A stretch of DNA of 64,000 nt from Gordonia lacunae. Lineage in GTDB: Bacteria; Actinomycetota; Actinomycetes; Mycobacteriales; Mycobacteriaceae. Each line of letters begins with the position of its first letter. Position 1 is the stretch's first letter. Shown here in pieces: positions 28,539-36,490 of the stretch. The notes beneath the pieces were generated by a model. The model was given only the letters and a program-made list of their open reading frames with translations, was not told where the DNA came from and made no database searches. A program made the translations under genes and the position numbers. The DNA lies in assembly GCF_002149015.1 (NCBI RefSeq), contig NZ_NGFO01000006.1, positions 1-64,000 of the forward strand. The letters are read 5' to 3'.

Positions 28539-29887
28539 GGGTGTTGTTCGTGTCGTGGGAGTACCCGCCCGTGGTGGTGGGCGGACTCGGTCGGCACGTA
28601 CATCATTTGGCGACCGAGATGGCCGCCGCGGGTCACGACGTGGTGGTCCTGACCCGGCGACCGTCGGGAACCGATGCGGTGAGTCACCCGACGACGGACA
28701 CCGTCGTCGACGGCGTGCGCGTCGTGGCCGTCGCCGAGGATCCGCCGGAGTTCGAGTTCGGGCAGGACATGATGGCGTGGACGCTCGCCATGGGGCATGC
28801 GTTCGTGCGAGCGGGGTTGCGGATTCTGCACGGCGGCGCCGGGAGCGGAGCGAGCGGGCCGAATCTACCCGGCGCCGGGAGCGGAGCGAGCGGGCCGAAT
28901 CTACCCGGCGCCGGGAGCGGAGCGAGCGAGCCGGGGTCGCGGTGGGTGCCCGACGTGGTGCACGCGCATGACTGGCTGGTCGCCCACCCGGCCATCGCGC
29001 TGGCCGAATTCTTCGACGTGCCTTTGGTTTCCACGATCCACGCGACCGAGGCCGGGCGGCACAGCGGCTGGGTGAGCGGTCGGACGAACCGGCAGGTGCA
29101 TTCGGTGGAGTGGTGGCTGGTGTCGGAGTCCGACGCCCTCATCACGTGTTCGGCGTCGATGCGCGACGAGGTGAACCGACTGTTCGGGTACGACGCCGCC
29201 GACATCACGGTGATCCACAACGGCATCGACATCCGCACGTGGCCGTTCGCCGAGCGCTCGCGACCGGGTGGTCCGGCGGAGTTGCTGTTCGCGGGGCGTC
29301 TCGAATACGAGAAGGGCGTGCAGGATCTGCTGGCCGCGCTCCCGCGGATCCGGCGTAGCCATCCGGGGACGACGCTGACCGTCGCCGGTGACGGCACACA
29401 GCGGGACTGGCTGATGGAGCAGGCCCGCAAGCACCGGGTCAGCAAGGCGGTGACCTTCGTCGGTCCGGTCGACCACGGCGAGCTGGTCACGCTGATGCAT
29501 CGCTGCGACGCGATCGTCCTGCCCAGCCGCTACGAGCCGTTCGGCATCGTGGCGCTGGAGGCGGCGGCGACCGGGGCGCCGTTGATCGTGTCGACCGCGG
29601 GCGGCCTGGGCGAGGCGGTCCGCGAACCCGACACCGGCCTGACCTTCGAGCCTGCGGATGTCGCGGGTCTGGCGGCGGCGGTCCGTGCGACGCTGTCCGA
29701 TCCGGGGGCGGCGGCGCAACGCGCCCTGCGGGCCCGGGCGCGGCTCACCGCGGAGTTCTCGTGGGCCGAGGTCGCCGAGCGGACCGCGAGCGTGCACCTC
29801 GCGGCGAAGCGTCGGGTCCGGCACGCGATCGGACGACCCGACATCCCGGAACGCCCTCTGCCGGAACGGGACCCGGGGCAGGCGTAG
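28535..29887 (+). CDS. GT4 alpha-1,4-glucosyltransferase of the methylglucose-polysaccharide locus (Rv3032-like), with an in-frame repeat insert
   Basis: 450 residues from ATG 28535, which overlaps the GH57 stop. It has the GT-B fold: SWEYPPVVVGGLGRHVHHLA at the N-terminus, HAHDWLVAHPA, HNGIDIRTWPF, FAGRLEYEKGVQDLL and the donor-binding EPFGIVALEAAATG (EX7E). The mycobacterial homologue elongates methylglucose lipopolysaccharide and contributes to glycogen. Residues about 101-134 are a low-complexity insert of repeated GAGSGASGPNLP, produced by a 36-bp DNA repeat. It falls between strands of the N-terminal domain just before the VVHAHDW strand, so it is probably a tolerated surface loop. Confidence 0.92.
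   Translation: MRVLFVSWEYPPVVVGGLGRHVHHLATEMAAAGHDVVVLTRRPSGTDAVSHPTTDTVVDGVRVVAVAEDPPEFEFGQDMMAWTLAMGHAFVRAGLRILHGGAGSGASGPNLPGAGSGASGPNLPGAGSGASEPGSRWVPDVVHAHDWLVAHPAIALAEFFDVPLVSTIHATEAGRHSGWVSGRTNRQVHSVEWWLVSESDALITCSASMRDEVNRLFGYDAADITVIHNGIDIRTWPFAERSRPGGPAELLFAGRLEYEKGVQDLLAALPRIRRSHPGTTLTVAGDGTQRDWLMEQARKHRVSKAVTFVGPVDHGELVTLMHRCDAIVLPSRYEPFGIVALEAAATGAPLIVSTAGGLGEAVREPDTGLTFEPADVAGLAAAVRATLSDPGAAAQRALRARARLTAEFSWAEVAERTASVHLAAKRRVRHAIGRPDIPERPLPERDPGQA
28835..28936. repeat. 36-bp direct repeat, 2.8 units, inside the GT4 gene
   Basis: Units start with GGCGCCGGGAGCGGAGCGAG at 28835, 28871 and 28907. The first two are identical over 36 bp; the third is cut after about 30 bp and has a G-to-A change. 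36 is a multiple of 3, so the frame is preserved. A 26-bp copy recurs outside the gene at 30813-30838. Confidence 0.95.
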
Positions 29888-29986
29888 CGCGGCTCGCTTC
29901 GTGACCGACAGACGTCGACGGCCGCTCTTTCCGGACCACGGGAACCATGGGTTCACTGGCTCTCTCCGGTTCCGGAACGATCGGAA

Positions 29987-30733
29987 TCAGTCCCGTTCGG
30001 CCGCGGCCTTCTTGCGTTCGATGTCGGCGAGGGCGCGTTCGAGTTCGGCGCGCTCCGCCGCGTTAGACGCCCAGGCGTCCATCCGGTTCTTGACCACCCG
30101 GGCGGGTGCGCCGACCGCGATGGCGTAGTCGGGGATGACACCCTTGACCACCGCGTGCGAACCGAGGACGCATCCGCGACCGACGATCGTGTTGCGCAGG
30201 ACTGACACCTTGGCCGCCACCCACGTGTCCGGACCGATCCGGACGGGGCCCTTCACGATGCCCTGGTCTTTGATCGGCAGCGTGATGTCGTCCATCTTGT
30301 GATCGAAGTCGCAGATGTAGCACCAGTCGGCGATGAGGGTGGAGCCGCCGATCTCGAGGTCGAGGTACGAGTTGACCACGTTGTTGCAGCCGAACACGGT
30401 CTTGTCGCCGATGCGAAGGCTGCCCTCGTGACAGCGGATGGAGTTGCCGTCGCCGATGTGTACCCAACGCCCGATCTCCATGCGGGCCAGCTCCGGTGTC
30501 GCGTGGATCTCGACGTTGCGCCCGAGGAACACCATGCCCCGCAGCACGATGTGCGGGTTGGCCAGGCGGAAACGCGCGAGACGGTAGTAGCGCACGAGGT
30601 ACCACGGTGTGTACGCGCGATTGCGTCTCACCCAGCGCAGCGAGTCCAGGGTGAGGAAACGCGCCTGGTCGGGGTCGCGGCGTCGGCCTGCGCGCCGGCG
30701 GGACCGGTACGAGGCGTTCCACATGGTGGTCAT
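29987..30733 (-). CDS. Left-handed beta-helix acyltransferase (Rv3034c-like)
   Basis: 248 residues from ATG 30733. The central part shows hexapeptide-repeat character of LbH acyltransferases: VHIGDGNSIRCHEGSLRIGD, VFGCNNVVNSYLDLEIGG, GPDTWVAAKVSVLRNTIVG and RGCVLGSHAVVKGVIPDYAIA. Such enzymes move an acetyl or other acyl group to a sugar hydroxyl. Its position next to the GT4 gene repeats the Rv3032-Rv3034c neighbourhood, so it may acylate methylglucose polysaccharide; this is inference. The C-terminus is a charged helix (AERAELERALADIERKKAA). It is convergent with the GT4 gene. Confidence 0.87.
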   Translation of the reverse strand: MTTMWNASYRSRRRAGRRRDPDQARFLTLDSLRWVRRNRAYTPWYLVRYYRLARFRLANPHIVLRGMVFLGRNVEIHATPELARMEIGRWVHIGDGNSIRCHEGSLRIGDKTVFGCNNVVNSYLDLEIGGSTLIADWCYICDFDHKMDDITLPIKDQGIVKGPVRIGPDTWVAAKVSVLRNTIVGRGCVLGSHAVVKGVIPDYAIAVGAPARVVKNRMDAWASNAAERAELERALADIERKKAAAERD

Positions 30734-30782
30734 GACGAGAAACCCTAATCGACGCGATTTTCGCGCACGATAGGCTCACTGC

Positions 30783-30838
30783 TGGCACGCACGGGTGCCA
30801 TTCGACGGCATGGGCGCCGGGAGCGGAGCGAGCGGGCC
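30783..30838. repeat. Hairpin plus a 26-bp copy of the GT4-gene repeat
   Basis: TGGCAC-GCACGG-GTGCCA (30783-30800) is a small inverted repeat. It is followed at 30813-30838 by GGCGCCGGGAGCGGAGCGAG plus CGGGCC, identical over 26 bp to the repeat units at 28835 and 28871. It lies between the divergent acyltransferase and propeller-lipoprotein genes and so may overlap their promoters. Confidence 0.8.
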
Positions 30839-30898
30839 CACTGTCATCGTCCGGCGCCGTGCAACGACGACGGCCCGGACACGACGACGAGGAGCAGG

Positions 30899-32236
30899 AT
30901 GGCTTTCGCACGACCGCAGGTGTCTCGACGCCGCCGATCTGCGCTGACCCGCCTGCTCGTCGCGCTGACGGCCGTGAGCTCGCTGGTCCTCGCCGGCTGC
31001 TCGGACGGCCACATCGATGTCCGCTCCGTCCCGAGCGTCGGCTGGCCCAGCTATGGGGGCGTCCCGGGCAACGCCAATTTCGCGTATGCCGATGTGCCCG
31101 AGGACCTGACGCTGAGCTGGACCCGGCCCACCGGCGGCCCGGTCACCGCGCCGGTGACCATCTCCGGCAAGGGGAACGTGGGCGTGACGTCGAATGCGGC
31201 GGCCGGATGCAACGTCCTGGTGCTCGACAGCCGGTCGGGGCGCAAGAACTTCTGCAAGGACATGCGGGCCGGCGTCGAGATCAACGCGATGCTCGTCGAC
31301 CAGTACGACCAGCCCTATCTCGGCGAGGAATCGACCTTCCTGGCCTTCAATGCCGGCGGCGCGATCCGGTGGCGGGCGGGTGTGATCGGCGTTCCGCTGT
31401 CGGCGAAGTTCGCGGCGCCCAACACCGTGCTGGTGGCCAGCACGCAGGGCCAGATCCTGCTGATCGACACCCAGCGCAACGAACTCCTCGCGCCCGAGGT
31501 GAAACTGCGGGCCGACGCCGATCCCGCGCAACCGCTCCGCGGTTTCGGCGACTGCGTGCGCAACGGGCCGCAGTGCGCGATACCCGCACCTCCGGCAGTG
31601 GACACCCAGCGAGAACTGTTCTATCTCAACTTCTTCCCGCAGGGCGCGGCGACTTCGCAGATCCGGGCGATGAAGTACGGCCCGGTCGCCGGAAACCGTG
31701 AGGTCCGGACCGCCTGGCAGGCCGACGTCCCGAGCGGCGTCGTCGGGACACCGACGCTCTCGGCCGACGGCGCGACCCTCTATGCGTTCTCGCGCGACGG
31801 CAAGATCGTCGCCCTGAACACCGACGACGGATCGACCCGGTGGACTCATGACATCGGCGGGCACGGTTTCGCGACGATGACCGTCTCGCCGGACGGCCTG
31901 ATCATCCCGACCGGTTCACTCGGCGCCCCGCTGACCCTCCTTCGCGACCGCGGCGATCGCGCCGAGCAGGTCTGGCAGCGCACCGATCTGGCGACGGTCA
32001 GCCTGTCCGCGCTGACCCAGCAGCAGACCGCGTGGACGGTCGCCCGCGACCCCGGCAAGGACTCACTGTCTCTGGTCGAGGTGTCCACGACCGACGGCGC
32101 GACCACACGGACTCTGCCGCTGCCCGATTCGCGCGGCTTCGCGACCGGGGTCTCGGTGTCCTACTCCGGACAGATCGCCACCGCGACCAACCTCGGTGAG
32201 GTGTACTTCTTCGACAGCAAGGCGAACCTCGAGTAA
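30899..32236 (+). CDS. PQQ-like beta-propeller lipoprotein (Rv3035-like)
   Basis: 445 residues from ATG 30899, with GAGCAGG-type ribosome-binding sequence close upstream. A twin-basic N-region (SRRRRSALTRLL) precedes a hydrophobic helix and the lipobox LVLAGC, placing the acylated Cys near residue 39. The rest reads as a WD/PQQ-type propeller: LDSRSGRKNFCKDM, ILLIDTQRNELLAPE, VGTPTLSADGATLYAFSRDGK and ALNTDDGSTRWTHDIGGHG. It is exported to the outer face of the membrane; function unknown. It belongs to the conserved methylglucose-polysaccharide neighbourhood, which hints at an envelope role. Confidence 0.88.
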   Translation: MAFARPQVSRRRRSALTRLLVALTAVSSLVLAGCSDGHIDVRSVPSVGWPSYGGVPGNANFAYADVPEDLTLSWTRPTGGPVTAPVTISGKGNVGVTSNAAAGCNVLVLDSRSGRKNFCKDMRAGVEINAMLVDQYDQPYLGEESTFLAFNAGGAIRWRAGVIGVPLSAKFAAPNTVLVASTQGQILLIDTQRNELLAPEVKLRADADPAQPLRGFGDCVRNGPQCAIPAPPAVDTQRELFYLNFFPQGAATSQIRAMKYGPVAGNREVRTAWQADVPSGVVGTPTLSADGATLYAFSRDGKIVALNTDDGSTRWTHDIGGHGFATMTVSPDGLIIPTGSLGAPLTLLRDRGDRAEQVWQRTDLATVSLSALTQQQTAWTVARDPGKDSLSLVEVSTTDGATTRTLPLPDSRGFATGVSVSYSGQIATATNLGEVYFFDSKANLE

Positions 32237-32251
32237 GCGCTCAGCGAGTGC

Positions 32252-32282
32252 GGGATCCGTACCGGAAACCGATACGGATCCC
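32252..32282. terminator. Bidirectional hairpin terminator
   Basis: Perfect 10-bp stem GGGATCCGTA (32252-32261) and TACGGATCCC (32273-32282) with an 11-nt loop, placed between the convergent ends of the propeller-lipoprotein and THUMP-like genes. Confidence 0.85.
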
Positions 32283-32295
32283 GGATTCTGCGCGA

Positions 32296-33495
32296 CTAGA
32301 ACCGGACGCCCGGCTCGCAGATGAACGCGACACCCTTACGTCCGATCCGGGTGAGTACCACCGACAACGGTCGGGAGCCCTTGAGCTTGAGCTTCTTTCG
32401 CAGCCGGTCCGGGTCGACGTCGAGTCCACGGACGAGGATCTCGAGCGGGCCGCACTCCAGCGCGGCGAGCGCCTTCCGGAGCACCTTCTCGGCCACGCCC
32501 GTCTCCTCGATCACCCGGAACCCGCGCGCGCCCTCGGGGACCGAACTGCCGGTGAGATAAGCGATCTGCGGATCGAGTTGCCAGAGCCCGTACCGGTGGG
32601 CGTAGTGCCGGACCAGTCCTGCCCGGACGATCGCCCCATCCGGATCGACGATCCACTCCCCGGCCTCACCGGCGGGCACGTCGTCGGCCTCGCGGTCGGT
32701 GATCTCGACTTCGGCGACCGTGCCGTCTGATCTGGTCCGCAGGACGGTGGCTCGACGACCGGGCTCCACCCCGGGCCCCGACCACAGGCATGCCTCGCGC
32801 ACGCCGCCGTCGAGGGAGGTGACCTGGACCTCGCCGTCGAAGCCGAAGCGGTTCCGCAGCATCTGATGATCCAACCCGGGGGCGCATTTCACGATCAGGA
32901 CGCGGCCGGGGTAGGTGGTCAGCAGTTCGAAGAGCGGTGGGGTGAGCTGGTCGAGCCGGAAGATCCGGCCGGCGTCCGTTCGTCGCGCCGGATCGGCGAG
33001 CAGCACGTCTGCAGTCGAGGTCGGGGTCAGCGCATCCGCGACCAGCAGTGTCGCGTCGGGCACGTTCGCCCGCGCCATCGCGAGCCGGAGTCGGTCGATG
33101 TCGCTGCCGATGACACCCTGGATATCGCTGACGCGCACCAGTTCTCGAAGTTCTGCACCGATCGAGCAGGTCAGATCGTGCACCACCGACGCCGGGAATC
33201 GCTCCGCGATCTCGGCGGCGCGATGCGCGGCGACCACCGATGCGGTCGCCTGCTGAAGGGCGTCGTCGGTGAGCAGGAGGGCCTCGGCGTCACGCAGTTT
33301 CGGGTGCGCGCGCCGTCGGCACCGCACCGTCTCGATGAGCGCGGCATCGTGCGGCGCATACCGGCTACGGACCTCGGTGATGTCGGCCAGCATCGTCGAC
33401 GGCGACAGATCGAGGCCGGACACCGTCTCGAGCGCCTTCTCACCGTGACGCGACCGTAGGAACGCGACATCGTCGAGACCGAAGGAGTAGCCCAT
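32296..33495 (-). CDS. THUMP-like domain methyltransferase-fold protein (Rv3037c-like)
   Basis: 399 residues from ATG 33495. The middle contains a Rossmann methyltransferase core: VHDLTCSIGAELRELVRVSD (motif I region), VIGSDIDRLRLAMARANVPD and VLLADPARRTDAGRIFR (D-P-A-R motif IV). The C-terminal about 75 residues (LKKKLKLKGSRPLSVVLTRIG) form the THUMP-like domain. This family is widespread in actinobacteria, is often annotated as a class I methyltransferase and may act on RNA, though no substrate is known to me. It ends just beyond a shared terminator with the convergent lipoprotein gene. Confidence 0.87.
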   Translation of the reverse strand: MGYSFGLDDVAFLRSRHGEKALETVSGLDLSPSTMLADITEVRSRYAPHDAALIETVRCRRRAHPKLRDAEALLLTDDALQQATASVVAAHRAAEIAERFPASVVHDLTCSIGAELRELVRVSDIQGVIGSDIDRLRLAMARANVPDATLLVADALTPTSTADVLLADPARRTDAGRIFRLDQLTPPLFELLTTYPGRVLIVKCAPGLDHQMLRNRFGFDGEVQVTSLDGGVREACLWSGPGVEPGRRATVLRTRSDGTVAEVEITDREADDVPAGEAGEWIVDPDGAIVRAGLVRHYAHRYGLWQLDPQIAYLTGSSVPEGARGFRVIEETGVAEKVLRKALAALECGPLEILVRGLDVDPDRLRKKLKLKGSRPLSVVLTRIGRKGVAFICEPGVRF

Positions 33496-33597
33496 GATGC
33501 TTGCAGGCTACCGTCGCGGCGCACACCGGCGGTGCACACCACCATCGCGGCACATCACCGCCGGGGCGACGTCCGAGAATTCTGCGACGATGGCGAG

Positions 33598-34212
33598 GTG
33601 AACGTCGACGACGATCTGCCATACCCGCCGCGTCGGATCGCGGTGGCGGGCGTGTCGGGGGTCGGCAAGACGACCACCGCACGCCGGATCGCCACGATCG
33701 TCGACGTCCCCCATGTCGAGATCGACGCGCTGCATCACGGCCCCGATTGGACACGCAGGCCCGAATTCTTGGACGACGTACAAACATTCATCGACAACGT
33801 TGCGTGGGTGACGGAATGGCAGTACCGCGACGCCCGGCCACTGATCGCGGCGAACGCCGACATCCTGGTGTGGCTCGACCTGCCGTACTGGACGACGACG
33901 TTCCCGCGCGTCGTCCGCCGCACGATCCGCCGCCGAGTCCGCCGCGAAGTGCTGTGGCACGGCAACATCGAACCGCCGATGAGGACCATCCTCACCGACC
34001 CCGAACACATCATCCGATGGTCGGTGAGCCACCGGCACGCGTATACAGAATCGGTGCCTCGTCTGGGCGAGACCCATCCCGGCCCGCCGGTCGCGCGGTT
34101 GCGATCGCAGGCCGAGGTCGACGCCTGGCTCGCCGGGCTCTCGCCCGGGCCGAGCGGGGCTGACAGCGCAACCCGCGTGCCGGCGGTACGGCGAGCCGAC
34201 GGCCCCGGGTAA
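33598..34212 (+). CDS. Small P-loop nucleoside/adenylate-kinase-like protein
   Basis: 204 residues from GTG 33598, chosen because similarity starts at RRIAVAGVSGVGKTTTARRI (Walker A, GxxGxGKTT); the frame extends 22 codons further upstream without similarity. Other family features are the VEIDALHHGPDWTRRPEF segment, WVTEWQYRDARPLI, and a lid-like Arg-rich region (RRTIRRRVRREVLWHGN). These proteins are annotated as AAA or topology-modulation-like kinases; the phosphate acceptor is unknown. It diverges from the THUMP-like gene. No operon partner is evident. Confidence 0.82.
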   Translation: MNVDDDLPYPPRRIAVAGVSGVGKTTTARRIATIVDVPHVEIDALHHGPDWTRRPEFLDDVQTFIDNVAWVTEWQYRDARPLIAANADILVWLDLPYWTTTFPRVVRRTIRRRVRREVLWHGNIEPPMRTILTDPEHIIRWSVSHRHAYTESVPRLGETHPGPPVARLRSQAEVDAWLAGLSPGPSGADSATRVPAVRRADGPG

Positions 34213-34279
34213 ACGAGTCGAGTTCGCGACACAGCCGCCGCCCCGGGACAGAATGGATCCATGAGAGATCGAGGTATCC

Positions 34280-34543
34280 ATGCAAAGTCCTGAACCACGC
34301 CGCTACCTTTCCCAGCGGCAGGTCGCCGAGCGGATCGGCGTGGTGCCCTCCGCTCTCGGCCGGTACAAACTCCCCACCGCGGATGTGACGATCGGTCCGG
34401 TCGACGAGGACGGCACCATTCCCCGCGGGACAGTGCGTGGTTGGCTACCGACGACGATCGACGAGTGGCATTCGAAGCGTCCTGGGCGTGGAGCGCGCAC
34501 CGACCTGCACAAGGCCGAGAGCGAAGACAGAACTCCGGGGTGA
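34280..34543 (+). CDS. Small helix-turn-helix (excisionase/AlpA-like) DNA-binding protein
   Basis: 87 residues from ATG 34280. The N-terminal half is an HTH of the MerR/excisionase type: YLSQRQVAERIGVVPSALGR, then KLPTADVTIGP and a RGWLPTTIDEWHSKRPG segment as the wing. Proteins of this size act as phage excisionases or small local regulators, but no integrase or phage gene is near. Just upstream lies the perfect palindrome ATGGATCCAT (34253-34262) followed by a related TATCCAT at the start codon, which might be its own operator. It is convergent with the methyltransferase (15 bp gap). Confidence 0.75.
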   Translation: MQSPEPRRYLSQRQVAERIGVVPSALGRYKLPTADVTIGPVDEDGTIPRGTVRGWLPTTIDEWHSKRPGRGARTDLHKAESEDRTPG

Positions 34544-34558
34544 GCCGACGAAACCCGA

Positions 34559-35533
34559 CTACCGCGGCTTCGTCCCCGTCACCACGACGTTGTAGAAGAA
34601 CTTCGGCGGCACGATCTTGCGCAGCACGTTCTCGTCGAGCCAGGTGAGGCGCTTCCATCCGCCGAAGGCGAAGCGGGCCCAGCCCCAGCCCAGCTTCTCC
34701 GGCGGCACCGCGGCCTCGAAGGTGCGGACCGGCCAGCCGAGCATCGCGGCGGCCAACTCCTCGGTGGCGGTGTCCACCTGGTGCGCGCCGGCGGCCCGGG
34801 CGATGCCGGCGAGTTCGTCGGGATCGAAGGTGTGGATGTCGACCACGGCCTCGAGGGCGGCAGCGCGGGAGGACTCGTCGAGTTCCTCCTGCGGGCGCCG
34901 CCATCCCTGCAGCGGACCGAGCTTCGTGACGTTCGTCGTGGCGAACCACGTGGCACGACTCATCCAGCGCGCGTAGAAGTCACCGATCGTCGACGGCTCA
35001 CCCGCGAAGATGAAACGCCCGCCGGGCTTGAGGACCCGCAGCACCTCGCGGAGCGCCTGCTCGACATCCGGGATGTGGTGCAGCACAGCGTGGCCGACGA
35101 CGAGATCGAAGGTGTCGTCGTCGTAGGGGATCTTCTCCGCGTCGGCGACGCGGCCGTCGACATCGAGACCGAGGTTCTCCGCGTTGCGCAGCGCGACCTT
35201 GACCATGCCCGGCGACAGGTCCGTCACCGATCCCTTCGTCGCCACTCCCGACTGCATCAGGTTCAGCAGGAAGAAACCGGTGCCGCACCCGAGTTCCATC
35301 GCGCGCCCGTACGGCAGGGGTTCATCGGTGGCGACGGCGTCGAAACGTCCACGCGCATAATCGATGCAGCGTTCGTCGAAGCTGATCGACCACTTCTCGT
35401 CGTAGGTCTCGGCCTCCCAGTCGTGATAGAGCACCTGGGCGAGCTTCGTGTCGGTGAGCGCCGCCTTGACCTGCTCCTCGGTCGCGTGTGGGTTGGGAGC
35501 CGGATCGGTGCCCGGAGTGACGTCGGTGGTCAT
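34559..35533 (-). CDS. SAM-dependent methyltransferase (Rv3038c-like)
   Basis: 324 residues from ATG 35533, preceded by AGGAAGCG. A class I methyltransferase with motif I AMELGCGTGFFLLNLMQSG, motif IV FDLVVGHAVLHHIPDVEQAL and motif VI VLKPGGRFIFAGEPS. The C-terminal third (EKLGWGWARFAFGGWKRLTW) is specific to this actinobacterial family. The substrate is unknown. It lies upstream of no clear partner, but the enoyl-CoA hydratase gene precedes it on the same strand by about 65 bp, as in Rv3039c-Rv3038c, so the two may share a transcript. Confidence 0.9.
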   Translation of the reverse strand: MTTDVTPGTDPAPNPHATEEQVKAALTDTKLAQVLYHDWEAETYDEKWSISFDERCIDYARGRFDAVATDEPLPYGRAMELGCGTGFFLLNLMQSGVATKGSVTDLSPGMVKVALRNAENLGLDVDGRVADAEKIPYDDDTFDLVVGHAVLHHIPDVEQALREVLRVLKPGGRFIFAGEPSTIGDFYARWMSRATWFATTNVTKLGPLQGWRRPQEELDESSRAAALEAVVDIHTFDPDELAGIARAAGAHQVDTATEELAAAMLGWPVRTFEAAVPPEKLGWGWARFAFGGWKRLTWLDENVLRKIVPPKFFYNVVVTGTKPR

Positions 35534-35599
35534 GATCGCTTCCTGTTTGCGTGGTGATGTAGGTGGTGGAGTCGAAGGTGCACGGTGTCGTCGGCCGGC

Positions 35600-36388
35600 T
35601 CAGCGGCCGACGAATTCCGCCTTCCCGGGCCCGTTCTCGGCGAACGACGCCATTCCGATGGCGCGGTCCTCCGTTGCGAACAGCGGGGCGAACAGCTGCT
35701 CCTCGATCTTGAGTCCGGTGTCGAGATCGACATCGAGCCCCTGGTCGACGGCCTTCTTGATCGCCGCGAGCGCCACCGAGGCGGCGCCGTCGAACTGACC
35801 GGCCCAGGCGAGCGCGGCGTTGTAGACCTCATCGGGCGCGACGACCTCGTCGACGAGCCCGATGGCCAGCGCCTCCTCGGCGTCGACGAAGCGTCCGGTG
35901 AACATGAGGTCCTTGGCTCTCGACGGGCCGATGAGGCGTGCCAGCCGCTGGGTTCCGCCGCCGCCCGGGATCAGACCGAGCAACACCTCGGGCAGTCCGA
36001 GCTTCGCGTTGTCGCCGGCGATGCGCCGGTCGGCACCCAGCGCGACTTCGAGGCCGCCGCCGAGGGCGTATCCGGTGATGGCCGCGACCGTGGGCTTCGG
36101 GATGGCTGCGATCGCGCCGAGATCGCGCTGCAGACGACCGGCGACCCGGCTCATCTCGGCATAACCGATGTCCCGCATCTCCTTGACATCGGCGCCGGCC
36201 GCGAGAATCTTCGGACCGCCGTAGACGACGACGGCCTTGATGTCCGTGCGCACCGTGGCCTCCTCGGCCGCGGCGGCCAGCTCGGCCTGCACCTGCCGGC
36301 TCAACGCGTTCATAGGCGGCCGCTGCAACAAGATGGTGCCGACGCCCGGATGAGCGTCGGAACACTCGAGGGTCACGAACTCAGGCAT
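35600..36388 (-). CDS. echA17: Enoyl-CoA hydratase/isomerase family protein (EchA17-like)
   Basis: 262 residues from ATG 36388. A crotonase-fold enzyme of beta-oxidation acting on enoyl-CoA. The oxyanion-hole segments are present (AGADVKEMRDIG and ALGGGLEVALGADRRIAG), and the catalytic Glu appears in LGLPEVLLGLIPGGGGTQRLAR. The gene position equals Rv3039c. Chain-length preference cannot be read. It diverges from the LigD-type polymerase gene. Confidence 0.92.
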   Translation of the reverse strand: MPEFVTLECSDAHPGVGTILLQRPPMNALSRQVQAELAAAAEEATVRTDIKAVVVYGGPKILAAGADVKEMRDIGYAEMSRVAGRLQRDLGAIAAIPKPTVAAITGYALGGGLEVALGADRRIAGDNAKLGLPEVLLGLIPGGGGTQRLARLIGPSRAKDLMFTGRFVDAEEALAIGLVDEVVAPDEVYNAALAWAGQFDGAASVALAAIKKAVDQGLDVDLDTGLKIEEQLFAPLFATEDRAIGMASFAENGPGKAEFVGR

Positions 36389-36490
36389 GGTCGAAGGCTA
36401 CCGGTTGGTAAGTCCCCTCGATGCCCCAGCCCGGAGACGCGGGCCGCAGAGTCCGCCGCTGACCGACCTCGGGGTCATACAGTGGCGGTC

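Noticed and set aside
29890..29986. Possible terminator between the convergent GT4 and acyltransferase genes
   Set aside because: Only short imperfect pairing was visible (around TTCCGG and CCGGAA); not strong enough to list.
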